A stretch of DNA of 64,000 nucleotides from Bacteroidetes bacterium GWF2_38_335 (GTDB lineage: Bacteria; Bacteroidota; Bacteroidia; Bacteroidales; GWF2-38-335). The stretch spans positions 1 to 64,000 of the forward strand of contig MEOH01000007.1 of the NCBI GenBank assembly GCA_001769535.1, in the 5' to 3' direction. The first letter of the stretch is position 1. Each line of letters starts with the position of its first letter. Under the pieces are notes generated by a model. It saw nothing but the letters and a program-made list of their open reading frames with translations. It did not search any database and was not told the origin of the DNA. This document shows, piece after piece, positions 50,589 through 59,883 of the stretch. The position numbers and the translations under genes are program-made.

Positions 50589-52562
50589 CTAATTACTGTA
50601 TTCCAATAATCTGATTTTTTTGATTAGGATCCCGTTTTTATATATTTCCTTCATAACTTTGTCGCCGTTGGAACTGCAGATTATTTGAACACCTTCTTTT
50701 TTGTCGTTTTTGAAGTAAGCAGTTGAAGAGATGTTCCCATTCTCATTGTACCAAATCCATTGACCTTCTCTTTTACCTTTTACTACATTTCCATAGCAAA
50801 AAAGCAATCCTGAGGGGTAAGATGTGGTTTGCTGGCCGGTCATTTCACCTTTAATATACCTTTGTTCCTGGAGAATTACTCCGGTTGGGTAATAAATAGT
50901 CCACAAACCATCCCTGACACCTTCTTTAATTTCTCCATTTTCGGTTACAAGAGTATCAGTAAAATTATAGGAATTGTAAATGCCTGTTCCGTCAATAACC
51001 TCTTCAGTGCCATCTCGACCCCAGGAATTTTTTATAAATAATAGACCATTTTTGTATTCATGTTCAGCCATTTTTTTTCCGTTGTCATGATAGTACATCC
51101 ATACTCCTGTTCTTACCCCTCCTGACACATTTCCTGTTATTACCAACTTTCCGTTTTCTGAATATGATTTATAGCTTCCGTTCCTGTCTGTGACCAGATG
51201 ATTGCCCTTTTGATCCCAATAATCCAGAATTATAGGTTCATCTGAGTCCTTGTGCATCAAAATAGCTGAGATTTTACCGTTTCTGTAATAATATATCCAT
51301 TTGTCAGTTTTTAGATCATCTTTCATTTTTCCTGTTGCTGATAACTTTCCGTTATCGTAATAGAAATTCCAGATGCTGTCGTAATGGTTTTCAATATAAT
51401 TGCCAATTTCTGAAATATTTCCATTCTCGTACCAGCTTTTCCATATACCGTTTTTTCTGCCATTAATGTAACTTCCGGAATCCATGGGCGTTTTATTGTT
51501 GTAATAACTGAACCAGACTCCCTCTTCCAAACCATCCTTGAAGTTGCCGATAGCCAGCAATGTACCTGCTTCATCAAACCACATCCATGTGCTGTCCTGA
51601 ATTCCTTCTTTGTAATAACCTGTCGATTGAACACTGTCATTTTCATAATAATAAGTCCATTTTCCCTCTTCTTTTCCCCTGAAAGTTTTGCCTTCAGACC
51701 TATAGGGAGATTCTTTATTGCCCTGACCATTATAAATAGGATTATCACCGGAAATTACTTCAGGTTCCTGAGAAAAATAGGATTCACTGTTTAAAGTAAG
51801 GAAAAATGAAATAAAAAATATTGCCGATCCAATTATCGAAACAACATATAAGGGTGAACGGAGAAAATTAAATGCCGGAGTTCCGTCATATTTTGAACTT
51901 TTAAAGGCAATCTGTTCTCTGACAGTGACTTTTCTGAAAGCAAATTTATATCCTTCGGCAACGGCTATACCGTAGAAAAATATTTCGACCGGACTGAATG
52001 TTTCGACAAGAGCTTCAATTAAAATCTGGAAGTTAACAAATGAAACAACCTCAATAATACTTAAATTTCCTTCTTCTGCTGCCAGTCCGATCAAAGTCAG
52101 TATATTACCTAACAAGCAACCAAAAACCGAAAGGACTGCCCCAAGATATCCAAATTTTTTATCCACCCCTAAACCAAAAAACTGAATCGAATATCCGACA
52201 ATAAATCCAACACCAATTGCCATATAACCAATTTGGAATTTGGTTGCAACTGTTACAGCAGCCCAAAGAAATGCGCTGATTATTGCTGCAAATATTCCTC
52301 CGGCTACAGCGTATGAAAAATTCTGGTGTATTTTTAATATTTCCCGGAAATTGTCATCAAGTTTAATGAGAATTTCTTCATTGGTTTCTCCCGGTACTTC
52401 TTCAGGGACATCCTCTTTAACAGATTCGTCCGCCTTAAAATTTGAACAAGATGATTCAAAATCAGCTATTTTGCCTGTTACACTGCAGATTAATCCCTGC
52501 ATTGGATCAAATTTTCTGTTCAAACATTTTTTACAGAAATAAAGATGTTCTTTCCTGGTCAT
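50589..52562 (-). CDS. Zinc-ribbon, four-helix membrane and MORN-repeat fusion protein
   Basis: A 657-residue protein in three parts. Residues ~8-45 carry a Cys-rich motif (FCKKCLNRKFDPMQGLICSV...SSCSNF) of the kind seen at the start of many Bacteroidota membrane proteins. Then ~4-5 transmembrane segments (~80-250: GGIFAAIISAFLWAAV, YMAIGVGFIVGYSIQFF, LGAVLSVFGCLLGNILTLI). From ~280 to the end are about 14 MORN_2-type units (GKWTYYYENDSVQSTG, GVWFSYYNNK, GIWKSWYENGNISEIG). MORN repeats may bind partners or lipids. The layout is like a sensor or scaffold; function unknown. -7 box 64 bases upstream. Confidence 0.8.
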   Translation of the reverse strand: MTRKEHLYFCKKCLNRKFDPMQGLICSVTGKIADFESSCSNFKADESVKEDVPEEVPGETNEEILIKLDDNFREILKIHQNFSYAVAGGIFAAIISAFLWAAVTVATKFQIGYMAIGVGFIVGYSIQFFGLGVDKKFGYLGAVLSVFGCLLGNILTLIGLAAEEGNLSIIEVVSFVNFQILIEALVETFSPVEIFFYGIAVAEGYKFAFRKVTVREQIAFKSSKYDGTPAFNFLRSPLYVVSIIGSAIFFISFFLTLNSESYFSQEPEVISGDNPIYNGQGNKESPYRSEGKTFRGKEEGKWTYYYENDSVQSTGYYKEGIQDSTWMWFDEAGTLLAIGNFKDGLEEGVWFSYYNNKTPMDSGSYINGRKNGIWKSWYENGNISEIGNYIENHYDSIWNFYYDNGKLSATGKMKDDLKTDKWIYYYRNGKISAILMHKDSDEPIILDYWDQKGNHLVTDRNGSYKSYSENGKLVITGNVSGGVRTGVWMYYHDNGKKMAEHEYKNGLLFIKNSWGRDGTEEVIDGTGIYNSYNFTDTLVTENGEIKEGVRDGLWTIYYPTGVILQEQRYIKGEMTGQQTTSYPSGLLFCYGNVVKGKREGQWIWYNENGNISSTAYFKNDKKEGVQIICSSNGDKVMKEIYKNGILIKKIRLLEYSN

Positions 52563-52625
52563 AAAGTTTGTAATAAAAAGTGCATATTCTCATTACACCA
52601 CTATTCTCAAAAATTCATTCGTTTT

Positions 52626-52633
52626 CAAATATA
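52626..52633 (-). promoter_or_regulatory. Putative -7 box for MORN fusion gene
   Basis: Minus-strand TATATTTG matches TAnnTTTG, 64 bases before the ATG. Confidence 0.4.
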
Positions 52634-52867
52634 ATGAAAATACTTTAAAATAGTAAATGACTATCGGTTTACTTTAATAATTGAAATTTAATTCAGTTGC
52701 CCTTATCTTATATTTTTCTGATGTCGGCCAATTATGTTTTTTATACTATTGGGTATTGCTGAAAAACTGATATCAAATTGATATATAGATTTTTATTATT
52801 GATTTGTATATTAATAAATGCAAGGTTTTAAGAGTTTTTCTTCCTTTTTTCCTTGCATTAGAAAATC

Positions 52868-52960
52868 GTTTTCATTTGCGCCGCAAAAGTAACCATCTTT
52901 CTTATAATGTTTTCGGGCGGTGGTTTTTCCGATTCACACCTATTTCCTACAAATTTAAAC
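52868..52960. repeat. Diverged half copy of the palindromic element
   Basis: Begins GTTTTCATTT-GCGCCGCAAAA, matching the reverse complement of the right end of the 49682-49888 element (GTTTTCATTT-CCGCCGCAAAA), then GGGCGGTGGTTTTTCC and TTTCCTACAAA, matching the inner GCGGCGGTTTTTCC and TTTTCTACAAA of the left half. Only one arm is present, so it is a solo or decayed unit. Confidence 0.65.
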
Positions 52961-53061
52961 AATTAATATTGTTTTATTCTGCCATACCTAAAACCTCTTT
53001 ATAAACAACAATAATAGGAATGTTAAAATAAAGTCATTAAGTGTAATGATAATAAAAATTA

Positions 53062-53892
53062 TTAATCGTCTTGATTAGTCAAATCAAGAGGTTTGTAATT
53101 TTTATCCCTTTGTTGGTTTATATGATTGCATATTTTTTTGATAAGCAATTCAATCTTTTTAGCCGGAAATTCCTGGTATGAGCTGAAAAGATGATTATTG
53201 TGTCTGTAATCACTTCTGACGGGTAAATAAATATCAGTAAACGTACAATCATTTATATAACAAGTAATTGAAGATGAGGTTCCGACAATTCTGAAATTTT
53301 GAATTTCACTTATTTCAATTGAGTTTTCAGGACAATATATGGATTTGCAAGTTATTAGCATGCCCAACTCCCGATCGCCAGAGTCAAGATACTTAATATA
53401 AAGTAATGGCGCTTCTATTAATGCTTGAAAAGCAAAGGATTCAGAAATAAATTTATATTGCAATTCATCAATTCCGTCAAAATAGTGAAAATATTCATAA
53501 TCGGGCATACTTTCTCTTTCCTTGGAAATCATTCTGAATAATTCTCTGTCCTGCATTTGAATATACCTTAGCTTGAGTGCATCAGGTAAAAATTTGTCAT
53601 GCCCGGTTTTGTAAATCAGGTCTAGTAATTCAAATGTAATAAAGAAATCATAATTGAATATACAATCATTGTTTTGAAATGTAATTACAATAAAACCATC
53701 TTCAGCCAATAATTGAATCTTAGAAATTGATGAAATGGGAATAGTCTCATTGTATTCATTAAATGAAAAACTTAATTGATCCGGGTAAAAAATTATTTCA
53801 ACATAAACATCCTCGCCCTGATACTTTTTTTCTATTAACTTGTCAAGCGATTCAACGCCTGCAATGTATAAGAATTTGAATTTTGTTTCCAT
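53062..53892 (-). CDS. Hypothetical protein, no family recognised
   Basis: A 276-residue protein with no signal peptide or transmembrane helix. It has two similar-looking beta-rich halves (VYVEIIFYPDQLSFSFNEYN, VITFQNNDCIFNYDFFITFEL; then LYIKYLDSGDRELGMLI, SITCYINDCTFTDIYLPV), each followed by a helical C-terminal part. A DFF/DIY acidic aromatic flavour is seen but no known catalytic motif. AT-rich and in the accessory stretch with the repeat element. Function unknown; could be cytoplasmic. Confidence 0.65.
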   Translation of the reverse strand: METKFKFLYIAGVESLDKLIEKKYQGEDVYVEIIFYPDQLSFSFNEYNETIPISSISKIQLLAEDGFIVITFQNNDCIFNYDFFITFELLDLIYKTGHDKFLPDALKLRYIQMQDRELFRMISKERESMPDYEYFHYFDGIDELQYKFISESFAFQALIEAPLLYIKYLDSGDRELGMLITCKSIYCPENSIEISEIQNFRIVGTSSSITCYINDCTFTDIYLPVRSDYRHNNHLFSSYQEFPAKKIELLIKKICNHINQQRDKNYKPLDLTNQDD

Positions 53893-54051
53893 TTAATTTG
53901 GTTTTTTACTTCTTATAAATGTACTTCTAATTCCTCATTTTTTGAAATAAAAATGCAAATTACTATGCTTTACTTTTAATAATATGAGATGTCCACTTAT
54001 ACAACCATTTAATATGGTTTGAAAACTCAGTTAACTGTTTCAGAAAACGAT

Positions 54052-54999
54052 TTATTTTCGAATACTTTTAACAATGTAGATGGGCCTTTTTCTGATTTCG
54101 TGAAGTGCTTTTTCGAAATATAACGACAGAACGGTAATGATAGAAAACAAAACCGAAAAGGAAAATGAAAGAAAAAGTACAATGGTTGTGTATCCTGAAG
54201 GGGGCGTTTCAAAGAAAAAATAAGCGTAAAGACTATATGCCCCGAAAACAAGAGTGAACAGAATAAATAAGGCCGAGAAAACAATTGCCAACCGGAGAGG
54301 TTTATCAGAAAAAGAAAAAACCGCATTGATAGCAAGTTTAAGCAACCGTTTGAAAGAGTAGTGGGTTTTTCCGTGCTGCCGGTCGGGAGCCTCGAAGCTA
54401 ACTATGTCCTTTGTGAAGCCTACCGATTGAATATACCCTCTGATAAACCGGTTGTTTTCTCTGAAATTTTCTCTTAATACTGTAGCTACCTGACGTGATA
54501 CAAGAAAAAAATCGGTAGAGTTTTTATTGAACTTAAATGTTGAGACAGAATTTAAAAACCTGTAAAATACACCTGAAAATATTTTTGAAAAAAAGCCGGC
54601 ATCGTTCCTTGAGGTTCTTTCTGTAAGTACAATATCTGAACCATTTAAAAAACTTTTGATCATATCACCCAATTTTGATGGGGGATGCTGACCATCAGCA
54701 TCCATGCAGATCACTGCATCGCCAGTCGAATGATCAATTCCGGCAATCATTGCAGCTTCATGACCATAGTTTTTTGAAAATTCAATACCTGTATGGTTGG
54801 TGTTTTCTGCTTTTACAGAATTAATTATTAAGTCAATTTCTTTTTGCGATTTATCTGTGCTTCCATCATTTACCCAAAGAATTTCAAACTTGTATTGTGG
54901 CATTTTTTTTAAATCATCAACAAGCGACCTGCCGAAATCTGGCAATCCTTTTTCTTCATTGTAAACTGAAATTACGACTGATATGGTTTTCTGATCCAT
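54052..54999 (-). CDS. Family 2 glycosyltransferase, polyprenyl-phosphate type (GtrB/DPM1-like)
   Basis: A 315-residue protein. The N-terminal GT-A domain has VVISVYNEEKGLPDFG, ILWVNDGSTDKS, GYGHEAAMIAGIDHSTGDAVICMDADGQHPP with the DxD metal motif (DADGQ), and ESRQVATVLR-like. Two C-terminal transmembrane helices (LAIVFSALFILFTLVFGAYSLYAYFF, LFLSFSFSVLFSIITVLSLYF) follow. This is the GtrB/dolichol-phosphate-mannose-synthase type, moving a sugar to a polyprenyl phosphate. A perfect -7 box lies upstream. No flippase or partner is adjacent. Confidence 0.9.
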   Translation of the reverse strand: MDQKTISVVISVYNEEKGLPDFGRSLVDDLKKMPQYKFEILWVNDGSTDKSQKEIDLIINSVKAENTNHTGIEFSKNYGHEAAMIAGIDHSTGDAVICMDADGQHPPSKLGDMIKSFLNGSDIVLTERTSRNDAGFFSKIFSGVFYRFLNSVSTFKFNKNSTDFFLVSRQVATVLRENFRENNRFIRGYIQSVGFTKDIVSFEAPDRQHGKTHYSFKRLLKLAINAVFSFSDKPLRLAIVFSALFILFTLVFGAYSLYAYFFFETPPSGYTTIVLFLSFSFSVLFSIITVLSLYFEKALHEIRKRPIYIVKSIRK

Positions 55000-55040
55000 T
55001 TTGTTTATATTAATTCCTGAGAAATAATCAGTAGGTATGA

Positions 55041-55048
55041 CAAAAATA
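55041..55048 (-). promoter_or_regulatory. Putative -7 box for glycosyltransferase gene
   Basis: Minus-strand TATTTTTG matches TAnnTTTG, 42 bases before the ATG. Confidence 0.4.
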
Positions 55049-55231
55049 CCAAAAAAAAGGAGGAAACAAAAATCATGTATTTTTCTATGAGATAACTTTC
55101 CATAAAACTTTTTATCCTTCGCAAATCATACCAGATAAGGCTTTTAAAATATTTTGACAAACAACTATAACATTTACAAGATTATTTTCGTTTATAAAAT
55201 TGTAACATTGATCCTAAAAAACCTAACACTC

Positions 55232-56596
55232 ATGGAAAGAAAAATAATATTCGCCGTTTTTTTTGCATTAGCCGGCTTTTTGCTGGTTACCTGCAAAACT
55301 GAAAAAAACACCGCGGCTGTCTCTACAGTCCTTTCCCCTGCTTTTGAAGGCGTGGATGTGAAGTTTTCCCCATTTAATCTTGATGCAAATAAAGGTGGGG
55401 TAATCCATCTTGACAATGGTGGTTCAATTGTAGTGCCCCCGGATGCTTTTGTTGATGCTTCGGGCGAATCGGTTACCGGTACGGTGAAAATTGATTTCCG
55501 TGAATTTCATAATGCCTATGATATAATTTTGGCCGGAATTCCAATGTCATACGATAGTGCAGGTGTGAAATATGATTTTGAAACTGCGGGAATGTTTGAC
55601 ATACGCGGTTATGCGGGTAATTCGGAAATTTTTATCCGCGAAGGATCAAAAATCAGTGTTAACCTGGCTTCCTTCAATCAGGGTGAAGATTTTGGTTTTT
55701 ATGCTCTTGATGAGAAATCGGGAGACTGGCAGTATATTACAACCGGCAGGTCTGAAATTAATGTTACAAAGAAAAGAGTTCTGGACTCACTGTCTGCTCT
55801 GGGCGACAAACCTGTGAAACCGCTCAAATATGAAAAGGGTGGCACGTATCTTGATTTTAAAGTGTTTTATAATCAGTTTCCTGAACTTAAGGAACTGGGA
55901 TCGGTAATCTGGAAATATACAGGAACGGTTGACAGGGAAGATCCATCAAAAAATAAGTGGATTTATCGTGAAAAATGGGCTAGCATGGACCTGATTCCCT
56001 ATAATTCTGAAGCCGGTCAGTATAAACTTAAACTCACAAGCAACCAAAAAGCTTTTGAAACAACCATCTCGGCTGTGCTTATTGGCGATGATTTCAATGC
56101 TGCCATGGAAATTTTTCAGGAACAAATGGGTATGTATAGGGAAAAATTTACCGAAAGGGTTCAAAAAGAGGAAATGGCAAATTTGCAAGCCGATATTCTT
56201 CGCTCTTATGATATCTCTTCATTTGGTATTTATAACTGGGATCGATATATGAAACAACCATCGGTTATTGCTGTGAAAGCTGATTTTAAATTTGATGCCG
56301 AAATTCCTGATAAAAACGACATCATCATTTATCTGATTTCTGACAACGAAAAATCCCTGGTTAAATATGCCTATTCCGATTGGGATAAATTTGCCTTTAA
56401 ACCCGATAATACCAATAAACTTGTTGCCGTTATTCCGGGTAATAAAATTGCCGTATTCACCATCAGGGATTTTGAGAATATTAATACAGATGAAATTAAA
56501 GCACAGAAAAGTCCGGTCTATACTTTCAATATGAAAACCATTGAAAGAAAAATTGAAAAACCTGAGGATTTTCTGATTATAATGAAAAGTGTCTGA
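55232..56596 (+). CDS. Lipoprotein with ZU5-like N-terminal domain
   Basis: From ATG 55232 the product is 454 residues; a more upstream ATG would bury the signal. Signal FAVFFALAGFLLVTC with lipobox VTC. Residues ~55-170 (GVIHLDNGGSIVVPPDAFVD, GTVKIDFREFHNAYDIILAGIPM, DFETAGMFDIRGYAG) look like the ZU5-type domain seen in some Bacteroidota surface proteins. A second half contains a long amphipathic region with FTERVQKEEMANLQADILRSYDISSFGIYNWDRYM. The next gene begins 11 bases after its stop, so they form an operon with the WG-repeat protein. Periplasmic or surface role unknown. Confidence 0.75.
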   Translation: MERKIIFAVFFALAGFLLVTCKTEKNTAAVSTVLSPAFEGVDVKFSPFNLDANKGGVIHLDNGGSIVVPPDAFVDASGESVTGTVKIDFREFHNAYDIILAGIPMSYDSAGVKYDFETAGMFDIRGYAGNSEIFIREGSKISVNLASFNQGEDFGFYALDEKSGDWQYITTGRSEINVTKKRVLDSLSALGDKPVKPLKYEKGGTYLDFKVFYNQFPELKELGSVIWKYTGTVDREDPSKNKWIYREKWASMDLIPYNSEAGQYKLKLTSNQKAFETTISAVLIGDDFNAAMEIFQEQMGMYREKFTERVQKEEMANLQADILRSYDISSFGIYNWDRYMKQPSVIAVKADFKFDAEIPDKNDIIIYLISDNEKSLVKYAYSDWDKFAFKPDNTNKLVAVIPGNKIAVFTIRDFENINTDEIKAQKSPVYTFNMKTIERKIEKPEDFLIIMKSV

Positions 56597-56607
56597 TCTT
56601 TCTGTAA

Positions 56608-59600
56608 ATGAAACTTTTAAGGATAATATTACTATTTATCCCTGCTTTTTTCTTGCTTGAATGTGCAGGGCAAAAATCCGGTGATTTTTTCGGGTATCTT
56701 CCCGTTAAAACCAACGGAAAGACTGCTCTCATTGATAAAACCGGAAATATCGTTTTTCCTGCACATTACGATAATATTTATCCTTTTGATGGTGACAATC
56801 TTATTAAAATTGAGTTGAACGGACTTTTCGGACTTGCAGACAGTTCTCTCAAAATAATTATGCATCCTGCTTTTTCGGAACTCCGGTTTTTAAAGGGAAA
56901 TTATGTGTTGGCAGGAAACAATCAAAACTTTTCCATTCTTGACATTCTGAAAGGAAATATGATTCAAATCGGAGATTCTGTTTCTGAGGTTAAATATTTA
57001 ACTGATGATGTATTTATCGTGAAAAAAAACAGCAAATGGTCAGCTGTTCGGATTAACGGAAAAACGATTGAAGGCAAAGACTGGAATGAAATAAAACCTC
57101 TTTTTTCCTGCATTGTCGCTTCTAAAAACAACAAATATGGTTTGTTTACTATTGATGGGAAAGAAATTTTACCTGTTGTTTACTCATCTGTTACATCGTT
57201 GGAAAAAATAGCTGTGCTGGTAAGAGATTCGCAGGGATTTATGATTGCCGATACTGCAGGAGCCTTCTTTGACACCACCCGCTGGGATGACGTAAAAGCC
57301 GAAGGAAAATGCATCCGTCTTAAAAAAGATACCAATGCCGGCCTTTTTTCTGTCCCCGCAAAGAAAATGATTATTGAACCCGGTCAGTTTTCTGATTTTG
57401 AATTTTTCAGTGCAGACCTCTTTCTTGTACACCGTAATGGCAAAAAAGGATTGATTAACAGTCTGGGTACCCAAATTATTCCCGTCAATGCCAATGTTAT
57501 TGACTATTTCGAAAATTCATATTTTTTAGTCCAGATGGATGCCGGCTATGGGTTGTATTCTGTCAATGGCAACAAAATTATTGATTGCAAACATGATATG
57601 ATCATTAAGAACGAAAACTTCTTTATCTGCAATGATTTAACATCCTACTCAGTTTATTCAATTTCCGGACAGGAATTGTGGACTGGTTTGGCTGATGATA
57701 TCTTTTGCAAGGGACGTACAGTGAAAATTTACAATGGCGATGCAATTACATTGATAAATGTTAAAACCAACGGCGAGGAATCGGCCCGCGAAACTTTTGA
57801 AGAAGTGGGCAGGATCAATGTGGATAAAAATGCTTCAAATCTCACAAATTTATTTGCCAATGCTTCGCGCAGGGTAAATATAAATCTGAACAGACGAGAT
57901 GGAAATTGGTTTTATGTTGATACGCTTGGAAGGTGGGGACTAAAAAACGACAAGGACAGCATAATTATGAAGCCCCTTTATTTACAGATATACCGAAATC
58001 TGGTAAATGACAGTATGGTTATCGTTATGAGACGCTATTCCATTGAAAATTCTTTTTTTATCAGATATGGTGTTGTAAATGAAAAAACCGGAAAATTCGT
58101 TACGCCTCTGGTTATTTATGATATTGTTACCGATGATTTAAGAAAAAAGACTTATGCCCGCTGTCTTCTTAAAGATAATTCCTTTGCCATGCTTCATAAA
58201 AACGGAAGGTTGGGAAAATCAAGGTATGCGTATATCGGCGATTCTTATGATGGCATGGCACTTTTTAATATTTATGGGGATATTGATAAAAGATACCGCA
58301 CTTCCGTTTGGGAAGCTTTTACCATCAGCTCTTTTGAAGCATACCTGAGAAATTTTATTACATCAGGCAAATGGGGATATATTGGCGATAATTCCGAAAT
58401 AAAGATAGATGCGCAGTTCGATTATGCCGAACGGTTTATAAATAAAACTGCAATAGTAAATAAAAATGGTTACACCGGAATTATAACTCCCGATACGGTT
58501 TTGCTGGCTTTTAAATATAATACTATTGAAAGGATAGCCGGAATGGGTGACAGCTTGTTTTTTCTGAGGAATTTTAACCGCGAATATGGATTGTCGGATG
58601 AGTCGGGAACCTACTTAACTGACTGTTCTTTTGATTATATTGAAGATTATTCCGAAAACAGGATGAAATATTATAATAACGGGTTGTTTGGATTTCTCGA
58701 TCAAAATGGCAAAACAGTCATTGAAGCTCAGTTTGCAAAGGCTGAAAAATTTTCAGAGGGACTGGCAGCTGTGTCAAATGGAATGAAATACGGATTCGCA
58801 GATACGCTGGGAAATCTGAATATTGATTACAGTTTTAAGAAACCGGGACAATTTCATGAAGGCATTTGTGTTGTTCCGAAAGGAGCTGGTTACGGATATA
58901 TCAATACAAATGGAGATTATATTAACCAGATTGTATATCGTAAATGCAACGATTTTTCGAATGGATTGGGTGTGGTAATTTATCAGGGAAAATATGGCGC
59001 TGTGGATAAATCCGGAAAAGAAATTATCAAACCTGTCTATGCATCACTTTCGGATTTTGATCAGCAGGGCTATGCTAGGTTTAAAAAGAAAGATAAATAC
59101 GGTATCATCGACGCTGCCGGAAAAGTAATTATTCCTGCACGCTATTCAAAATTGGGCATGCCTTCTGAAGGATTGATGAGCTTCAGCGATGATGTTTATA
59201 CCGGTTTTATGACTATGGATAAAAAAATAAAAATTCCGGCTGCATACAAAAGTGCAAATGACTTTAAACAAAGCAGATCTCTGGTGAGGGATGGCAGCAG
59301 ATATGGCTATATTGATACTTCGGGGCAAATGGTGATACCGGCGGGTTATTCCAAAGCCGAGGACTTTTTTCATGGCTGTGCGGTTGTGAAAGGTAAGAAT
59401 TGGGGAATGATCGGACTATCTGGTGATACGCTGATCAGCTTTGAATACGGAAAAATAACCAGGGTACATGATACTTTGTTTCTTGCTGATAACAATGACA
59501 GCATTTTCCTTTTTGACGCATTTGGCAGAAAATTAACCGGAGTAGATAATGATTATTTAATCTCAGGTGTTTCATCTAACCTTCTGATTCTATACAAATA

Positions 59601-59865
59601 CCGCCAGGGCTATTCGGCTGTATCATTTTCGGGTGATGAAGTGTATAAAATGAATTATTCTGAACTTACCTGGATTGGCGATAGGTTTTTCAGATATCAG
59701 TCCATGAGCAACAACGGATTGGCCGATAGCAAGGGAAATGTCATTGTTGAACCTGAATTCGAAAAAATCGAATGGTTTGGTGATAATATCTTTAAAATAT
59801 CCAAGGGCGAAGAATATGGCTATCTTTCTAAAGATAAAACATGGATATGGAAACCAAGTAAATAA
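56608..59865 (+). CDS. Large WG-repeat secreted protein
   Basis: At 1085 residues this protein has a signal-type N-terminus (LLRIILLFIPAFFLLEC, which could be a lipobox LLEC) and then WG-type repeats along its length: LIDKTGNIVFPAHYDNIYPF, KYGLFTIDGKEILPVVYSSV, KKGLINSLGTQIIPVN, LFGFLDQNGKTVIEAQF, KYGAVDKSGKEIIKPVYAS, KYGIIDAAGKVIIPARYSK, RYGYIDTSGQMVIPAGYSK. WG repeats form beta structures in adhesins and inhibitory proteins; no catalytic domain is apparent. Operon with the preceding lipoprotein. Unusual in its length and in having no T9SS tail. Confidence 0.9.
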   Translation: MKLLRIILLFIPAFFLLECAGQKSGDFFGYLPVKTNGKTALIDKTGNIVFPAHYDNIYPFDGDNLIKIELNGLFGLADSSLKIIMHPAFSELRFLKGNYVLAGNNQNFSILDILKGNMIQIGDSVSEVKYLTDDVFIVKKNSKWSAVRINGKTIEGKDWNEIKPLFSCIVASKNNKYGLFTIDGKEILPVVYSSVTSLEKIAVLVRDSQGFMIADTAGAFFDTTRWDDVKAEGKCIRLKKDTNAGLFSVPAKKMIIEPGQFSDFEFFSADLFLVHRNGKKGLINSLGTQIIPVNANVIDYFENSYFLVQMDAGYGLYSVNGNKIIDCKHDMIIKNENFFICNDLTSYSVYSISGQELWTGLADDIFCKGRTVKIYNGDAITLINVKTNGEESARETFEEVGRINVDKNASNLTNLFANASRRVNINLNRRDGNWFYVDTLGRWGLKNDKDSIIMKPLYLQIYRNLVNDSMVIVMRRYSIENSFFIRYGVVNEKTGKFVTPLVIYDIVTDDLRKKTYARCLLKDNSFAMLHKNGRLGKSRYAYIGDSYDGMALFNIYGDIDKRYRTSVWEAFTISSFEAYLRNFITSGKWGYIGDNSEIKIDAQFDYAERFINKTAIVNKNGYTGIITPDTVLLAFKYNTIERIAGMGDSLFFLRNFNREYGLSDESGTYLTDCSFDYIEDYSENRMKYYNNGLFGFLDQNGKTVIEAQFAKAEKFSEGLAAVSNGMKYGFADTLGNLNIDYSFKKPGQFHEGICVVPKGAGYGYINTNGDYINQIVYRKCNDFSNGLGVVIYQGKYGAVDKSGKEIIKPVYASLSDFDQQGYARFKKKDKYGIIDAAGKVIIPARYSKLGMPSEGLMSFSDDVYTGFMTMDKKIKIPAAYKSANDFKQSRSLVRDGSRYGYIDTSGQMVIPAGYSKAEDFFHGCAVVKGKNWGMIGLSGDTLISFEYGKITRVHDTLFLADNNDSIFLFDAFGRKLTGVDNDYLISGVSSNLLILYKYRQGYSAVSFSGDEVYKMNYSELTWIGDRFFRYQSMSNNGLADSKGNVIVEPEFEKIEWFGDNIFKISKGEEYGYLSKDKTWIWKPSK

Positions 59866-59883
59866 CCTGCCAATCAGGGTTCA

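Larger units (their letters stand above)
52563..53061. other. 499-base intergenic region with promoter and repeats
   Basis: Holds the -7 box of the MORN fusion gene, a hairpin AATGCAAGG / CCTTGCATT (52817-52825, 52851-52859), and the half-copy repeat at 52868-52960. Short frames across the region are not convincing genes. Confidence 0.65.

Noticed and set aside
52804-53004. 66-codon plus-strand frame
   Set aside because: It crosses a hairpin and the half-copy repeat and shows no signal, domain or promoter.
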